The notes under the pieces: generated by a model
The model's database searches: none
What the model was told of the DNA's origin: nothing
The model's input: only the letters and a program-made list of their open reading frames with translations
Shown: positions 39,214-49,173 of the stretch, in pieces
Layout: each line of letters begins with the position of its first letter
Numbering within the stretch: position 1 is the stretch's first letter
DNA from: Neobacillus mesonae
GTDB lineage: Bacteria > Bacillota > Bacilli > Paenibacillales > Paenibacillaceae
Length of the DNA stretch: 64,000 nt
NCBI GenBank assembly: GCA_023715865.1
Contig: JAMBOW010000001.1
Span: 1,054,001-1,118,000 of the forward strand
Direction of reading: 5' to 3'
Made by a program: the position numbers and the translations under genes

Positions 39214-39252
39214 TTGAAGAAAAAGCAGCCGATCACGTTGATCAGCTGCTTT
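39214..39252 (-). terminator. Terminator of the small membrane protein gene
   Basis: Stem AAAGCAGC-GATCA/TGATC-GCTGCTTT with one C/A mismatch (39222-39252) and a 3-nt loop; minus-strand tail TTTTTCTTC. Confidence 0.75.
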
Positions 39253-39325
39253 CTGTATATCAATTTTATCCCATTACTGAGAGTACCAGCTGGCAGGCTC
39301 AGGCATATACAAGTATCACTTCACG

Positions 39326-39547
39326 TTAGTTATCTTTTAGCTTTCGACTTGCTCTCCATTTTTGAATCCAATAAATGATCGCAGAGGTGATAACCGTCAA
39401 AGCTCCGAAGCCGATTATGGCTGCTCCTAAGAAGCCAGCTCCCAGCGCGCCCATGCCTTCGATCTGTCTTGCTCTATAGACGTAATAACCGCCTAAAGTA
39501 ATTATTAAAAAACCAACGATTTGAAAAATAAATAATGCTAGTTTCAT
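39326..39547 (-). CDS. Small membrane protein of unknown function
   Basis: A 73-residue protein with two predicted membrane helices (about 3-23 and 37-58), a glycine-rich turn (GMGALGAGFLG) and a basic C-terminal tail (WRASRKLKDN). The start at 39547 has AAGGAG seven nucleotides upstream; the longer frame does not. The family is not recognised. The upstream neighbour is a decayed gene. Confidence 0.6.
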   Translation of the reverse strand: MKLALFIFQIVGFLIITLGGYYVYRARQIEGMGALGAGFLGAAIIGFGALTVITSAIIYWIQKWRASRKLKDN

Positions 39548-39614
39548 ATAATAACTCCTTGCAATTTTAAGCGTAAATAAAGATCTGTGGAGTATAACAA
39601 TAGAGTAATTATCT

Positions 39615-40119
39615 TCAGTTCTTATCAATAAGTTTTGCTACTTTTTCTAAGTAATCTATGCCAATATCATTAAAAACAGTTAGTATCGTATAAGCATATT
39701 TATCCGATATCAGATGAATTGCTTTTCTATTCTCTCCATTAACATAGATTGCTTTAAACTCATTAATTTGTCCTTTAGTTACTTCAGCATCAGGATACAA
39801 TTCTGAATTATATAATTCAACAGCTGCATCAGGAGATATATTCAATGGCACTTGAATAATATCGACAATGGAGCCGCTTTCTAGAATGTAGTTAGCATGG
39901 AGTTCTAAATGTCCATTTCCATAATCAGTGGTATATGCTCCTAATAACTGAGAGATAGGATTACTCGAATTATTTTGAATTAATTTCATAAGATGGGTTA
40001 TTAGCCAAGTCCAGCGGAATATGTATCTGATTAGCAGGAACATCGTCAATATTATTAATTGAAATATCTGGGACCGCTACTTCACTTAGTTCTATCTCCT
40101 GCAAAGTAATCGATTTAAA
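39615..40119 (-). pseudogene. Decayed gene, frameshifted, function unknown
   Basis: Two frames continue each other. The upstream one (40119 to TAA at 39970) reads SITLQEIELSEVAVPD and on to IPLDLANNPSYE; the downstream one continues as LIQNNSSNPISQLLG, AYTTDYGNGHLEL and so on to TAG at 39615. The change of frame falls near 39990. Upstream the first frame is itself closed by TAG at 40120-40122 right after MG, and no ribosome site or signal peptide is found. The ATG at 40049 used by an automatic caller would give an unlikely arginine/tryptophan-rich N terminus. I read it as a pseudogene; the family is not recognised. Confidence 0.55.
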
Positions 40120-40314
40120 CTACCCCATGGTCTGCCTTTTCCCCACTTTTAGTTTTATAATTTAGAGTATTCATAACTTTATACTTCTGTTGGTAGGCTC
40201 TAGTCAGCAAATTCAAAACAAAATTCAAAGTACTCTATAACTAAACGTATAAAAAGTACATTAGGTTTAAGAAAAACGCAATTAACAATAAATTTTATAA
40301 AGGCATGTGATATT

Positions 40315-40863
40315 ATGGCTGTACCAATACGGAAACTACGTTACATTTTCACTCTACTAATCATAGCGTTAGATATCGTTTGGCTTTTCTCTTCAGTAAT
40401 AGATTATGATATTACGATCTTCAGACAAAGCAATTACTTAGTCCCCATCTTACTGTATATGATTTTGTTTTTTTGGCTAGCTAGAAAAAGTGAAGGCAAC
40501 AGGCTTATACTGTTGGTTATCGTAACTACCCTATCTTTTTTTCTCTTGATTAAACATTCCTTCACACCCATATTCAATCCATTCAGTTATGAACATGTAA
40601 CTGTTCCAGGGAATAAAGGAAGCATTATAGTTGAACATCGAGCTAACTTAATGGATCAAGGGATAACACATTATCGTGTATTCCAGACAAAATGGTTTGG
40701 GCTGTTTCTAACAGAGCTAACCACTAAGGAGGTAACCCTGGAAGAGCCCTATGACTTATATCTCTCCCAAGAAGATATTTTTAATTATAATTCTCCAAAG
40801 TGGACAAATGAGACCGTGAGCTTTGATACATACAATGGAAACCTTACTCTTGACCTTAAATAA
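40315..40863 (+). CDS. Membrane protein of unknown function
   Basis: A 182-residue protein with three predicted membrane helices (about 8-28, 40-57 and 63-80) and a C-terminal soluble domain of about 100 residues with a beta-rich look (VPGNKGSIIVEHRAN, VFQTKWFGLFLTELTTKEV). The family is not recognised with certainty. The ribosome site is weak (AAAGG about 12 nt upstream). It precedes an AraC-type gene by 70 bp on the same strand. Confidence 0.6.
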   Translation: MAVPIRKLRYIFTLLIIALDIVWLFSSVIDYDITIFRQSNYLVPILLYMILFFWLARKSEGNRLILLVIVTTLSFFLLIKHSFTPIFNPFSYEHVTVPGNKGSIIVEHRANLMDQGITHYRVFQTKWFGLFLTELTTKEVTLEEPYDLYLSQEDIFNYNSPKWTNETVSFDTYNGNLTLDLK

Positions 40864-40933
40864 CAACGCACGATCCCTTATAGCAAAAACCATCCGAAAT
40901 ATGTTGAAAATTCGATCACAGAGGTGTTCATTC

Positions 40934-41728
40934 ATGATTCCTTTTTATGAAATAAGATCGGGTGATTTAATCATAAAACATAATGCAAGACAATTGACGT
41001 TTCCTGCCCATTTACATGGACATATCGAAATATTATATGTGTTTTCCGGGGTGCAGCACATGTTCATTAATGAAAATGCATTCTCGGTACATGAAGGTGA
41101 AGCAGCGCTCATTTTGCCAGACATTGTTCACAGGTACTATAAAGTAGGACAGAATGCTGCGGATGCAATGCTAATTATATTTAACCCGCGCATTTTAGGC
41201 GGTATTTTTCCTGATTTAAATCTTTTTCAACCTGCCACTCCTTTAATTACTAGAGAACGCATACATGAGGATGCGGTCTACGCATTGAAACAAATTAATA
41301 AGATTGAGGATTTTGCAGCGAAACTAGGCTGGACCTATATCATTATGTCTCATCTGCTTCGTCATATCGAATTAAGGGAAAGGCCCCGGATACCTGTACA
41401 GGACATGTCCAAAAAAATAATGGAGTACCTGGCTAATCATTTTACAGAGCCGATTACTCTTGATTCCCTTGCCTCCGAATTCTGTGTCAGCAAATACTAT
41501 ATCTCTCGTATATTTTCAGAAAGAATTAAGATGAATTTCCGTAATTATCTTTCCCTGCTTCGAGTTGAATACGCTTCCAATCTTATACGTACAACGGACG
41601 CATCGTTTACCACCATTAGCAGTAATGCCGGATTTGAGAGTCAACGAACATTTAATCGAGTTTTTTACAGCATTTACGGGATGTCTCCAAGAGAGTTTAG
41701 AAACAACGTTAGCAAGTACCTGAAATAA
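40934..41728 (+). CDS. AraC family transcriptional regulator
   Basis: A 264-residue regulator with an N-terminal cupin sensor domain (FPAHLHGHIEILYVFSG, about 20-110) and two C-terminal helix-turn-helix motifs (DSLASEFCVSKYYISRIFS, ISSNAGFESQRTFNRVF). This type usually senses a sugar and activates nearby uptake or degradation genes. It converges on the pectinase gene, which with the following binding protein is the most plausible target. The start at 40934 follows GAGGTG at 7-nt spacing; the longer frame overlaps the upstream gene. Confidence 0.87.
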   Translation: MIPFYEIRSGDLIIKHNARQLTFPAHLHGHIEILYVFSGVQHMFINENAFSVHEGEAALILPDIVHRYYKVGQNAADAMLIIFNPRILGGIFPDLNLFQPATPLITRERIHEDAVYALKQINKIEDFAAKLGWTYIIMSHLLRHIELRERPRIPVQDMSKKIMEYLANHFTEPITLDSLASEFCVSKYYISRIFSERIKMNFRNYLSLLRVEYASNLIRTTDASFTTISSNAGFESQRTFNRVFYSIYGMSPREFRNNVSKYLK

Positions 41729-41744
41729 CTACGTATAAGAAACA

Positions 41745-41783
41745 ATCAAAAAAAGGGAGTGCCTATAAGGTAGGCACTCCCTT
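41745..41783 (-). terminator. Terminator of the pectinase gene
   Basis: A perfect 11-bp stem AAGGGAGTGCC/GGCACTCCCTT (41753-41763 with 41773-41783), followed on the minus strand by CCTTTTTTTGATTG. It also lies after the convergent AraC gene but has only a weak plus-strand tail. Confidence 0.9.
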
Positions 41784-41789
41784 TACCTA

Positions 41790-44700
41790 TCAATGCTCAA
41801 CGGTTACGGTAACATCCGCTGTAGTTCGATTGCCCGCAAAATCAACCGCTTCATAGGTTATTGTATATACTCGCCCTGAACCAGCTCCTGATCGTTCAGC
41901 TCGCAATTGGAATTCATAATCTGGAGTTCCGTACTCTGCTCCCTGTATATCGTCTTCCGTATTCCCATCACCTTTTCCGTTGTCAGGTTCACTGCTTGTA
42001 ATAGATACAAGTACGATGGATGCAACTCCAGATCCATTGTCGGTTGCGTTAGGAGTAACACGGATGGTCTCCATTTTATGTCCTCTTGCTTTGAGGACCG
42101 GCTTATCCACTTCAAGCTGAAGAACGGGCGGGTCGACATCAATGATTTCAGTCTCGCCGATTACAAATTGAATTTCATAGGTTTTAATGCCTCCATCTTG
42201 GGAAGTCACTTGAATCATTGCACTGCCGGGGACACTCTCCGCTTGTTCGATTGCAACAACCGACTTATCCGATGTGGCAATTGCAGAAACGACCGGGATA
42301 GGACTTTGATCTTCGAGCTCAACTTGGTAAGTTGTAACCAGAGGATTAAAATCAGGCAAAGCTGCACCGTCTAAGTTCAATTCTGCGAGCTCCCGGTTAC
42401 TGTCAACCATGCTTATTGGTGAGGTAGGATCCCAGTCATCATTTCCGCTAAAAATGTTAGCTGGAGTATACCATGCAGCTTCTTCAATAGTTAGTTGTTT
42501 AGTCCAGCTGTGTCTGTTCTTCGGATTTCCCCCCGGCCCGAAGCTTGCATATTCGCCGTAACGGGCGGTTGATTCATTATTAGCATTCCCCCAGTTATTC
42601 CAGCCTTCAGGCGAAATATGATCACCCATAAAGCTGTTCACGTAAATCACATTCGCATCCCCACGCCATGGTCTTCCCAATGCTACACCTGTAATGCCTG
42701 GATCTGCAGTAATCCGGCTATTAATAAATACATAACCCGGCTTTCCTGCTCCAGTAGAAGCAGCCGTCACATAACCGCCTCTGAGACTATGGATCATGCT
42801 ATTTTCAAACACAGCAGTTGCATTTCCAAATATAAAATCTACTGTGCCTTCGATATAACTATTCGTATAATAGTGACGACCATTATTGGCGTATAAAGTA
42901 TCCTGATGTCCTCTTAAGCTAACGTCACGGAATAAGAGACGATCTGCGTTAGCGTAAAGCGCAACAGCTTGCCCAGCATCTATTCCTGCATCATTTTGAA
43001 TAGTGAGACGCTCTGCAGAGAAATCATTCGCCAGAACTCTGAAGCTGTAGCTATTTGAAGTTCCCAGTGGATTTCCATTAGTATCTAATGTACTGGCAGA
43101 GTCTCCATAAATCAGAATTGTACCTTCTCTGCTTTCTCCAATGATACGTAAATTAATTTTATCGGAAGGCACACTTATTTTTTCTCGATAAATACCGTCT
43201 TTAATTTTAATCACTGTTGGAATGGAGCTCTGGCTTGGAACAGCATTAATGGCATCTTGAACTTTTGAATATTGTCCAGTGCCGTCTGTATCAACAGTTA
43301 ACACCAATGTAGGCACCTCTGTAACGGTCAGAGAAGACGCACCCTCTCCCGCTTCATTGGATGCTGATACGATATAGAAGTAAGGAACCCCATCTGTGAG
43401 ACCGGAATCCGTATAGGTTGCAGCGGTAACATCACTGACAACCTGCTCGAAAGGACCATTCTCTGAAACACCTCGCTTAACGGAGTAAGACGAAGCCCCC
43501 GGCACAGGATCCCAGTTCAGTATTACACTCGCCTTGTCTGGTTCAGTTGATAATCCTGAAGGTGCTGCAGGAGTACCGTCATCAGCGAAAGGACGAACAC
43601 CCGCTGGAGAGGAATCAAGACTGTAAGTACTGCTGTTTACAGCAGCGACCTTATAATAATACGGCGATCCATTTAGAAGAGCTGAGTCTAAATACGTCGA
43701 TTCGGACACCGTACCAATAACGGTATAAGGACCGTGTATAGAATTTGACCGCTTTATTTCGTAAGACGTTGCGCCATCTACAGTCTCCCATTGAAGCTCT
43801 GCAGCATTAGGCAGAGGAAGCACAGACAATGATGGTGTAGAAAGATGCGCTGTAGGTGTGATGGTGACCGGATTGGAGTTCTCCCCTTCTCCTCCAATAC
43901 TTACAGCAGAAATGACATAATAATAGGTGATGCCATTATCTAATCCACCGTCTCTGTATAATGTTGATGACACTTTTGATGCAACAGGCTCAAAAGGTCC
44001 TTCGGGGTTTGTGCTTCTTTTTATTGTGTAGCTAATGGCATTCTCAACAGGCTGCCAGGTTAGGTCTGCTTGTGCGCTTCGAGCTGAGGCAGTAACCCCT
44101 GAAGGAGCCTCAGGTCTGACTGCTGCGGGGGAAGGAGTTACCGATACTTCATTTGAAGGACCACTCTCTCCCGTAGATCCATTTCCCGTCACCACATAAT
44201 AGTAAGTTGTATCGTTAATTACATTTTCATCAATATAGGAAACATCCGTTATTCCATCTGCTACGGTCTCATAAGGTCCGCCTTCTGTTAGACTCCTTTT
44301 CACATTATAGGTTGAAGCACCCTCCGCAGCCGTCCAATCAAGTTGAACTTTCTCGTTACCAGGTAACGCGATAAGACCTTTAGGACTCTCTACCGGCTCA
44401 ACGTAAACTTTGAGATTATCATAATAGATCGTTCCCTTACCGGTTCCAGGAGTTTTTGTCGCGATTCTGCCTATGCCTGTTGCTGTCAGATCGGACTCTA
44501 ACGGTGCATCATCTTGGACAAGCGTATGATCGATGTAGATATCCGCTGTCATCGCAGCTACGTTTACAATAAGTTTCAGATTGTACCACTGGTTATTAAC
44601 AAGAGGATCCGTTAGTTTGTAATCTGCTCCATTTCTTTTATACACTAGCGTATAGTCAGGCTCCGCAGCAGGGGCTGTTGGTTTGCGTAATTGGAGGGAC

Positions 44701-47483
44701 AGTGCCGTTTTGCTGCCCGTCTCATCCTGCAGGTTCAGAACTGTCGAGGTACCTGGCCAGCTTGGTGAGGTCATGTCGACTTCCATAATAAATTTACCTT
44801 TTTGCGGTGCAAACTTACGGAAAAATTCCGTACTGCCTACCCCATTATCGTATAAGAGAAGTGCCTTACTGGAGGTATTTCCCACAGTTTCTGTAGGAAT
44901 GTTTGTCACCACGACCTTATGTTCGGGATCCTGTGGGCTCGGTGCAAATGTATAACCCGATGGAGTCGTGTCGTTTGCCACGTCTTCAAAATTTTCATCG
45001 ATATAATAGACGGTTTCCCGATCTCCTTCCGGTACAGCACTTACTTCATTTGAGTTAAAGCTTGTGCCCTTGCTATTCTGAGCTGTGACCGTGTAATAAT
45101 AGGTCATTCCCACTATGACTTCCGAATCGGTATATGAATTATTCAACACTCCTGTCGCAATTAGCTCATATGGACCACCGGGAATGATACTGCGGTACAC
45201 GTTATATTCATCGGCTGCCGTAACTTCATCCCAATTAAGCTCTACGGAGTTCAATCCAGCTGCCGCATTAATACCTTCTGGAGCCGTAGGAAAATCAATG
45301 TCTAGTGGGTTTACTGAAGCATTGGAGAATACAGAAGTATTGTACTTATTGACATCATCATCCGCTTTAGATGCATCAGCTGCAAGTCCGAAATAGACGG
45401 TATCCTCCATTGGAATGACAACCGAATCGACGACCTTCCATTCGGTACCATTTTCAGAAATAAGCGATGTGAATTGGTCCCCCAATCGAACCATTTTAAC
45501 CCAGTAAGGAGTATTAATAAAATCTTCCGGCTCTTTTTTGATTAAGCTATCACCCTCAGCAGCTCGTGTCATTGCGATGCTTTTCTTGCCGTATTTAACA
45601 TAAGAGACCAACAACGCCGCCATTTTAGAACTTTCTTCCAGATTATCGCGGATCATTACTCCCGCTTCGGCTCCATCATCCGTACCCGTAATGCTCTCGA
45701 CTCGAGCCACGATTTCTCCATTACCGCTGAGCTCCTGATAGGCATAATGGAAATGATCAGCTTTATTGTCAATATCGCCAGCAGACTTCACAGTTACTTC
45801 TGTATCCGATTCTCCAAGCTGTGTATGACCGGCAATTCCAGGTGTTCCGACATCTGCTGATTGCCATGGGGTTATCTCCCCTAATTTATTTACATGAACG
45901 GCAACATTACTTGATTGTGTTGAAGTCCCGGAATCATCAATAGCACGTACCGTCAGAAAATGAGTTCCATTCTGCACATTCTCCCACTGAAACGAATAAG
46001 GCGCTGTGCTGTCCTCACCAAGCTTGATATCACCTTGATAAAACTCTACTCTTGAAACGCTGCCATCGGTATCAGAGGCGACAGCTTGAATCTCCACAGT
46101 CGAGCCTTCCTCTACAATGGCATGTTCAGCAGGAGAACTAATAGAAGCAGTCGGATTAACTGATCCATTACCCGTGATGCTATTTAGATACACCTCCAAG
46201 TTTGTATACCCTGAGGAATGAATACCATTTCGATCCTCTGCATCAGCCGGATTAAGACCGTTCGCTATTTCCCAATCGTTCGGTATTCCATCATGATCAT
46301 CGTCGGCAAGCGGGGATACAGTTTCTTCAAACTCAAGGTATCCTCCTACTTCTTTTTGTGAATTAATGTGCTTGCCTGACTGGTTTTTCACTTCCTCGAC
46401 AACTCGAGCATCAATCGCATCTCTTCGCGGCAGAACGGCCCCTGCTTCTTCAAGCACTCGCTCATAAGCAATCTCAGCAGAGTCCAAGTTGACAGGATTT
46501 GGCATCAACACAGGTGAATCGAGCTTGGATTCGGGATTCGCTAGTTCTCCCACACCAAGCCAATTATTAGCAGTCACTTCAGGTGAACCGTCCATAATGT
46601 TTCCATCTATAAATAGACGAGTGTTCGCACTGACATCTAAAAATATTTGGTCTCTTACGGATTGATAAGTATTCGGGCCATATTTATAGTAGTTATTTCT
46701 CAAATTATAGTTGCCTTCCTCGCCGCCATAAGCAGAGAAAAATCCCCAGTTGTAAATAATATTGTTATAGGAATCTGTAGGGAAATCCGGAGATCCAGCA
46801 AACCTTGGGTTACGACTGACATTATGTGCAATTAAATTATGGTGAAACGATGCATTATTCCCGCCCCAGATACCAGCATAGCCATGTCTTCCCTTTTGAT
46901 GGGATGTCATCAGCATACTCTCTGAAACAATGGACCACTGTACGGTTGTGTTTTCATTAACATACATGCTTAGCACTTCATCAACTGACCAACTGAACGA
47001 GCTGTGGTCAATAATAATATCTTTATGGTACCTTCCCCCGAAAGCATCATCTTCGCTCGGATGTCTGTCCCCCAGTCTAAAACGCATATAACGAATGATG
47101 ACATTATCCGCTTCGATCGACGTTGCATAGTCAGATACTGTAACACCTTCTCCTGGTGCTGTCTGGCCTGCAATTGTAAGGTTAGAACCCGTAATCTTAA
47201 GCGGTGATTCCAAATGTATAGTTCCGCCAACTCTGAACACAATTGTCGTATTGTCTCTACTTACAGCCTCCCGAAGTGAACCCGGCCCGGAATCTGCAAG
47301 CGTAGTTACTTCATATACCTCTCCGCCTCTTCCGCCCGTCGTGTACATTCCCCCACCCTCAGCCCCTGGAAATGCAGGGAGTCGATCAGCTTGCGAAGCA
47401 GGTGCTGTGTCTGCAGATGTCATACTTGGTATTGAAGACATGAACAGGGAAACAATCAGTAATGCGGATACGAACTTTTTCAT
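41790..47483 (-). CDS. Secreted pectate lyase / pectin methylesterase fusion with FN3 repeats
   Basis: An 1897-residue secreted multidomain pectinase. In order: signal peptide (1-26, start set by AAGGAGG at 47483); PL1-type pectate lyase (about 30-360; FPGAEGGG, GQTAPGEGVTV, SRNPRF); a calcium-binding TSP3-like loop DDDHDGIPNDWE near 398; a bacterial Ig domain (about 425-510); a DUF1349-like beta-sandwich (515-720); FN3 (730-815); a LamG-like domain (830-1015); four more FN3 repeats (1025-1385); a family CE8 pectin methylesterase (1390-1690; GHQDTLYA near 1526, GTVDFIFGNA, GRPWRGD near 1607); a cadherin-like domain and a C-terminal Ig-like domain. One polypeptide would both demethylate and cleave homogalacturonan. 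No cell-wall anchor is visible. The catalytic residues are present in both enzymes. Confidence 0.92.
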   Translation of the reverse strand: MKKFVSALLIVSLFMSSIPSMTSADTAPASQADRLPAFPGAEGGGMYTTGGRGGEVYEVTTLADSGPGSLREAVSRDNTTIVFRVGGTIHLESPLKITGSNLTIAGQTAPGEGVTVSDYATSIEADNVIIRYMRFRLGDRHPSEDDAFGGRYHKDIIIDHSSFSWSVDEVLSMYVNENTTVQWSIVSESMLMTSHQKGRHGYAGIWGGNNASFHHNLIAHNVSRNPRFAGSPDFPTDSYNNIIYNWGFFSAYGGEEGNYNLRNNYYKYGPNTYQSVRDQIFLDVSANTRLFIDGNIMDGSPEVTANNWLGVGELANPESKLDSPVLMPNPVNLDSAEIAYERVLEEAGAVLPRRDAIDARVVEEVKNQSGKHINSQKEVGGYLEFEETVSPLADDDHDGIPNDWEIANGLNPADAEDRNGIHSSGYTNLEVYLNSITGNGSVNPTASISSPAEHAIVEEGSTVEIQAVASDTDGSVSRVEFYQGDIKLGEDSTAPYSFQWENVQNGTHFLTVRAIDDSGTSTQSSNVAVHVNKLGEITPWQSADVGTPGIAGHTQLGESDTEVTVKSAGDIDNKADHFHYAYQELSGNGEIVARVESITGTDDGAEAGVMIRDNLEESSKMAALLVSYVKYGKKSIAMTRAAEGDSLIKKEPEDFINTPYWVKMVRLGDQFTSLISENGTEWKVVDSVVIPMEDTVYFGLAADASKADDDVNKYNTSVFSNASVNPLDIDFPTAPEGINAAAGLNSVELNWDEVTAADEYNVYRSIIPGGPYELIATGVLNNSYTDSEVIVGMTYYYTVTAQNSKGTSFNSNEVSAVPEGDRETVYYIDENFEDVANDTTPSGYTFAPSPQDPEHKVVVTNIPTETVGNTSSKALLLYDNGVGSTEFFRKFAPQKGKFIMEVDMTSPSWPGTSTVLNLQDETGSKTALSLQLRKPTAPAAEPDYTLVYKRNGADYKLTDPLVNNQWYNLKLIVNVAAMTADIYIDHTLVQDDAPLESDLTATGIGRIATKTPGTGKGTIYYDNLKVYVEPVESPKGLIALPGNEKVQLDWTAAEGASTYNVKRSLTEGGPYETVADGITDVSYIDENVINDTTYYYVVTGNGSTGESGPSNEVSVTPSPAAVRPEAPSGVTASARSAQADLTWQPVENAISYTIKRSTNPEGPFEPVASKVSSTLYRDGGLDNGITYYYVISAVSIGGEGENSNPVTITPTAHLSTPSLSVLPLPNAAELQWETVDGATSYEIKRSNSIHGPYTVIGTVSESTYLDSALLNGSPYYYKVAAVNSSTYSLDSSPAGVRPFADDGTPAAPSGLSTEPDKASVILNWDPVPGASSYSVKRGVSENGPFEQVVSDVTAATYTDSGLTDGVPYFYIVSASNEAGEGASSLTVTEVPTLVLTVDTDGTGQYSKVQDAINAVPSQSSIPTVIKIKDGIYREKISVPSDKINLRIIGESREGTILIYGDSASTLDTNGNPLGTSNSYSFRVLANDFSAERLTIQNDAGIDAGQAVALYANADRLLFRDVSLRGHQDTLYANNGRHYYTNSYIEGTVDFIFGNATAVFENSMIHSLRGGYVTAASTGAGKPGYVFINSRITADPGITGVALGRPWRGDANVIYVNSFMGDHISPEGWNNWGNANNESTARYGEYASFGPGGNPKNRHSWTKQLTIEEAAWYTPANIFSGNDDWDPTSPISMVDSNRELAELNLDGAALPDFNPLVTTYQVELEDQSPIPVVSAIATSDKSVVAIEQAESVPGSAMIQVTSQDGGIKTYEIQFVIGETEIIDVDPPVLQLEVDKPVLKARGHKMETIRVTPNATDNGSGVASIVLVSITSSEPDNGKGDGNTEDDIQGAEYGTPDYEFQLRAERSGAGSGRVYTITYEAVDFAGNRTTADVTVTVEH

Positions 47484-47593
47484 TACTTTCCTCCTTATAA
47501 TTAGAAATGCATACACTGCTATGATGTTATTGCTAGTTCATAAAATCACCCCTTTCAAAGGGTATTTTGTATGCGTTATCATAATAAATCAAA

Positions 47594-47638
47594 TAAATAG
47601 ACGCCCGAAAAGTTAGCAGACTATCACACCATTCGGGC
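47594..47638 (-). terminator. Possible terminator of the solute-binding protein gene
   Basis: Stem GCCCGAA/TTCGGGC (47603-47609 with 47632-47638) with a 22-nt loop and minus-strand tail GTCTATTTATTT. The loop is long, so this is uncertain. Confidence 0.4.
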
Positions 47639-47667
47639 ACCTTTTAGGAAATTACTAGGACATGCTC

Positions 47668-49173
47668 TTAACCGTTCACAGCTTTATATGCAGCTTCATA
47701 CTCGGTGATGATCTGATCTCCACCTGATTTTCTCCATTTTTGAACCTCTTGCTTATATTTATCCAAATCCATTTCTCCGAGAATATACTTATAAGTAGCA
47801 TCCGTGATGATTTTTTGGAGCTCTGAACCTTGTGAGGAATACGTTTCGGACTCTAAGGAGTACATAGGGTTGAGGACAGCAAAAGTAGCATTTTCTTGAA
47901 TGAGTCTTCCAGCTTCAGTTCTTAAAGGATCATTATCATGGATTTCATAACCCGGCTCCTTTGGCCTGGAAGAGGCAAAAGGCTGAACTTCCTGCTCCCA
48001 CAATTTTTGATTTGTAATCGTTACCGACTTGTCTGCACTCATCGAATAGTGAGTCCCTTCAATGCCATAAGTCATAAGTGCATACACTTCTTCAGACATG
48101 AGATCATTTACAAATTGAAGAATACGCTTAAGCTCCTGCTCATCCTTTACTTCCGATTTGGGAAAAGCAAGGAGTCCGCCAACCCCGTTACTGGTTGACC
48201 AGATGGCACGGTCACTTTCATTTCCCGTCGAAGTTATATCGTTTACCATAACCAGCTCCATATCATCTTGAATACCTTTGGCAGAGTTAAGCATGTTTTT
48301 ACTGTCAAACAGAGCTCCTACATAAATGCCTGCTTTTCCTTGTGAAAAGCCTTGCTGCTGATCCGTCTTGGCAGTAACAGGAAAACTCTGATTAATGTAA
48401 CCGCCTTCATATAACTCTTTCATAAAATCCATGGTCTTTAAGTAGCCTTCGGTTTCAAACTCAGGAGTGACCTTTCCGTCATCACTAACGGCCCAGCTGC
48501 TAGGCGTTCCAAAATAAGATCCGAGCGTCTTGAATGCCCCAAAGACAAGGTCAGCTCGATCAATAAACCCCGTTGTATCTTTAGCTCCGTTTCCATCTGG
48601 ATCTTGTTCCGTGAATGCCTTAGCAACTTCCATCAATTCATCTGTCGTCTTCGGTACAGAAAGCCCTAATTTGTCCAGCCAATCTTTACGAATGATGACT
48701 CCGTTTCGGGCAACGTCCTTCTGCATGGGTATACCATAAAGCTTTCCTTCAATAGAGGCTGAATTACGCATGTCTTGAGAGATTGCCGACAAATTTGGGA
48801 ATTCGTCTAAATAGGAGCTAATCTCCCAAAATACTCCTGCCTTTAGCGCATTACGGACAGATGAATTCTCCAGCATTGTCAAAGATACAATGTCGGCCAT
48901 GGAGTCAGAAGCTAGGGATGTATTGATCCGCTCTTCTTTCGAGGAGTCCGGAACCCAGGCGAATTCGATGTTGGCGTTCGTTACTTCCTCAATTTTGGTC
49001 AGTACAGTATCGGTCGGAGGCGAAGGCGTATGCAGAATGTTCATCCAGCTAATGGTTGCTTTACCGTCTGTACTATCCGTTGGCTCCCCAGCAGAGTTTG
49101 ACTCACCGCATGCACTTAAAAATAATGAACTACATAAGGTCAGTACCGCAAGATTTATCATCTTCTTTTTCAT
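47668..49173 (-). CDS. Extracellular solute-binding lipoprotein
   Basis: A 501-residue family-1-type binding lipoprotein with lipobox FLSAC and an N-terminal Ser/Thr-rich linker. It carries the EQDPDGNGAKDT calcium-like loop shared with the other binding protein in this window, so both belong to the LplA/YtcQ-like group. No permease genes are adjacent. It lies 185 bp upstream of the pectinase gene on the same strand, so binding of pectin-derived oligogalacturonides for a permease pair encoded elsewhere is plausible. AAAAGGGGAG lies before the ATG. Confidence 0.88.
   Translation of the reverse strand: MKKKMINLAVLTLCSSLFLSACGESNSAGEPTDSTDGKATISWMNILHTPSPPTDTVLTKIEEVTNANIEFAWVPDSSKEERINTSLASDSMADIVSLTMLENSSVRNALKAGVFWEISSYLDEFPNLSAISQDMRNSASIEGKLYGIPMQKDVARNGVIIRKDWLDKLGLSVPKTTDELMEVAKAFTEQDPDGNGAKDTTGFIDRADLVFGAFKTLGSYFGTPSSWAVSDDGKVTPEFETEGYLKTMDFMKELYEGGYINQSFPVTAKTDQQQGFSQGKAGIYVGALFDSKNMLNSAKGIQDDMELVMVNDITSTGNESDRAIWSTSNGVGGLLAFPKSEVKDEQELKRILQFVNDLMSEEVYALMTYGIEGTHYSMSADKSVTITNQKLWEQEVQPFASSRPKEPGYEIHDNDPLRTEAGRLIQENATFAVLNPMYSLESETYSSQGSELQKIITDATYKYILGEMDLDKYKQEVQKWRKSGGDQIITEYEAAYKAVNG

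Noticed and set aside
46647..46835. Open frames inside the pectinase gene on both strands
   Set aside because: They are shadows of a long gene with clear domains throughout.
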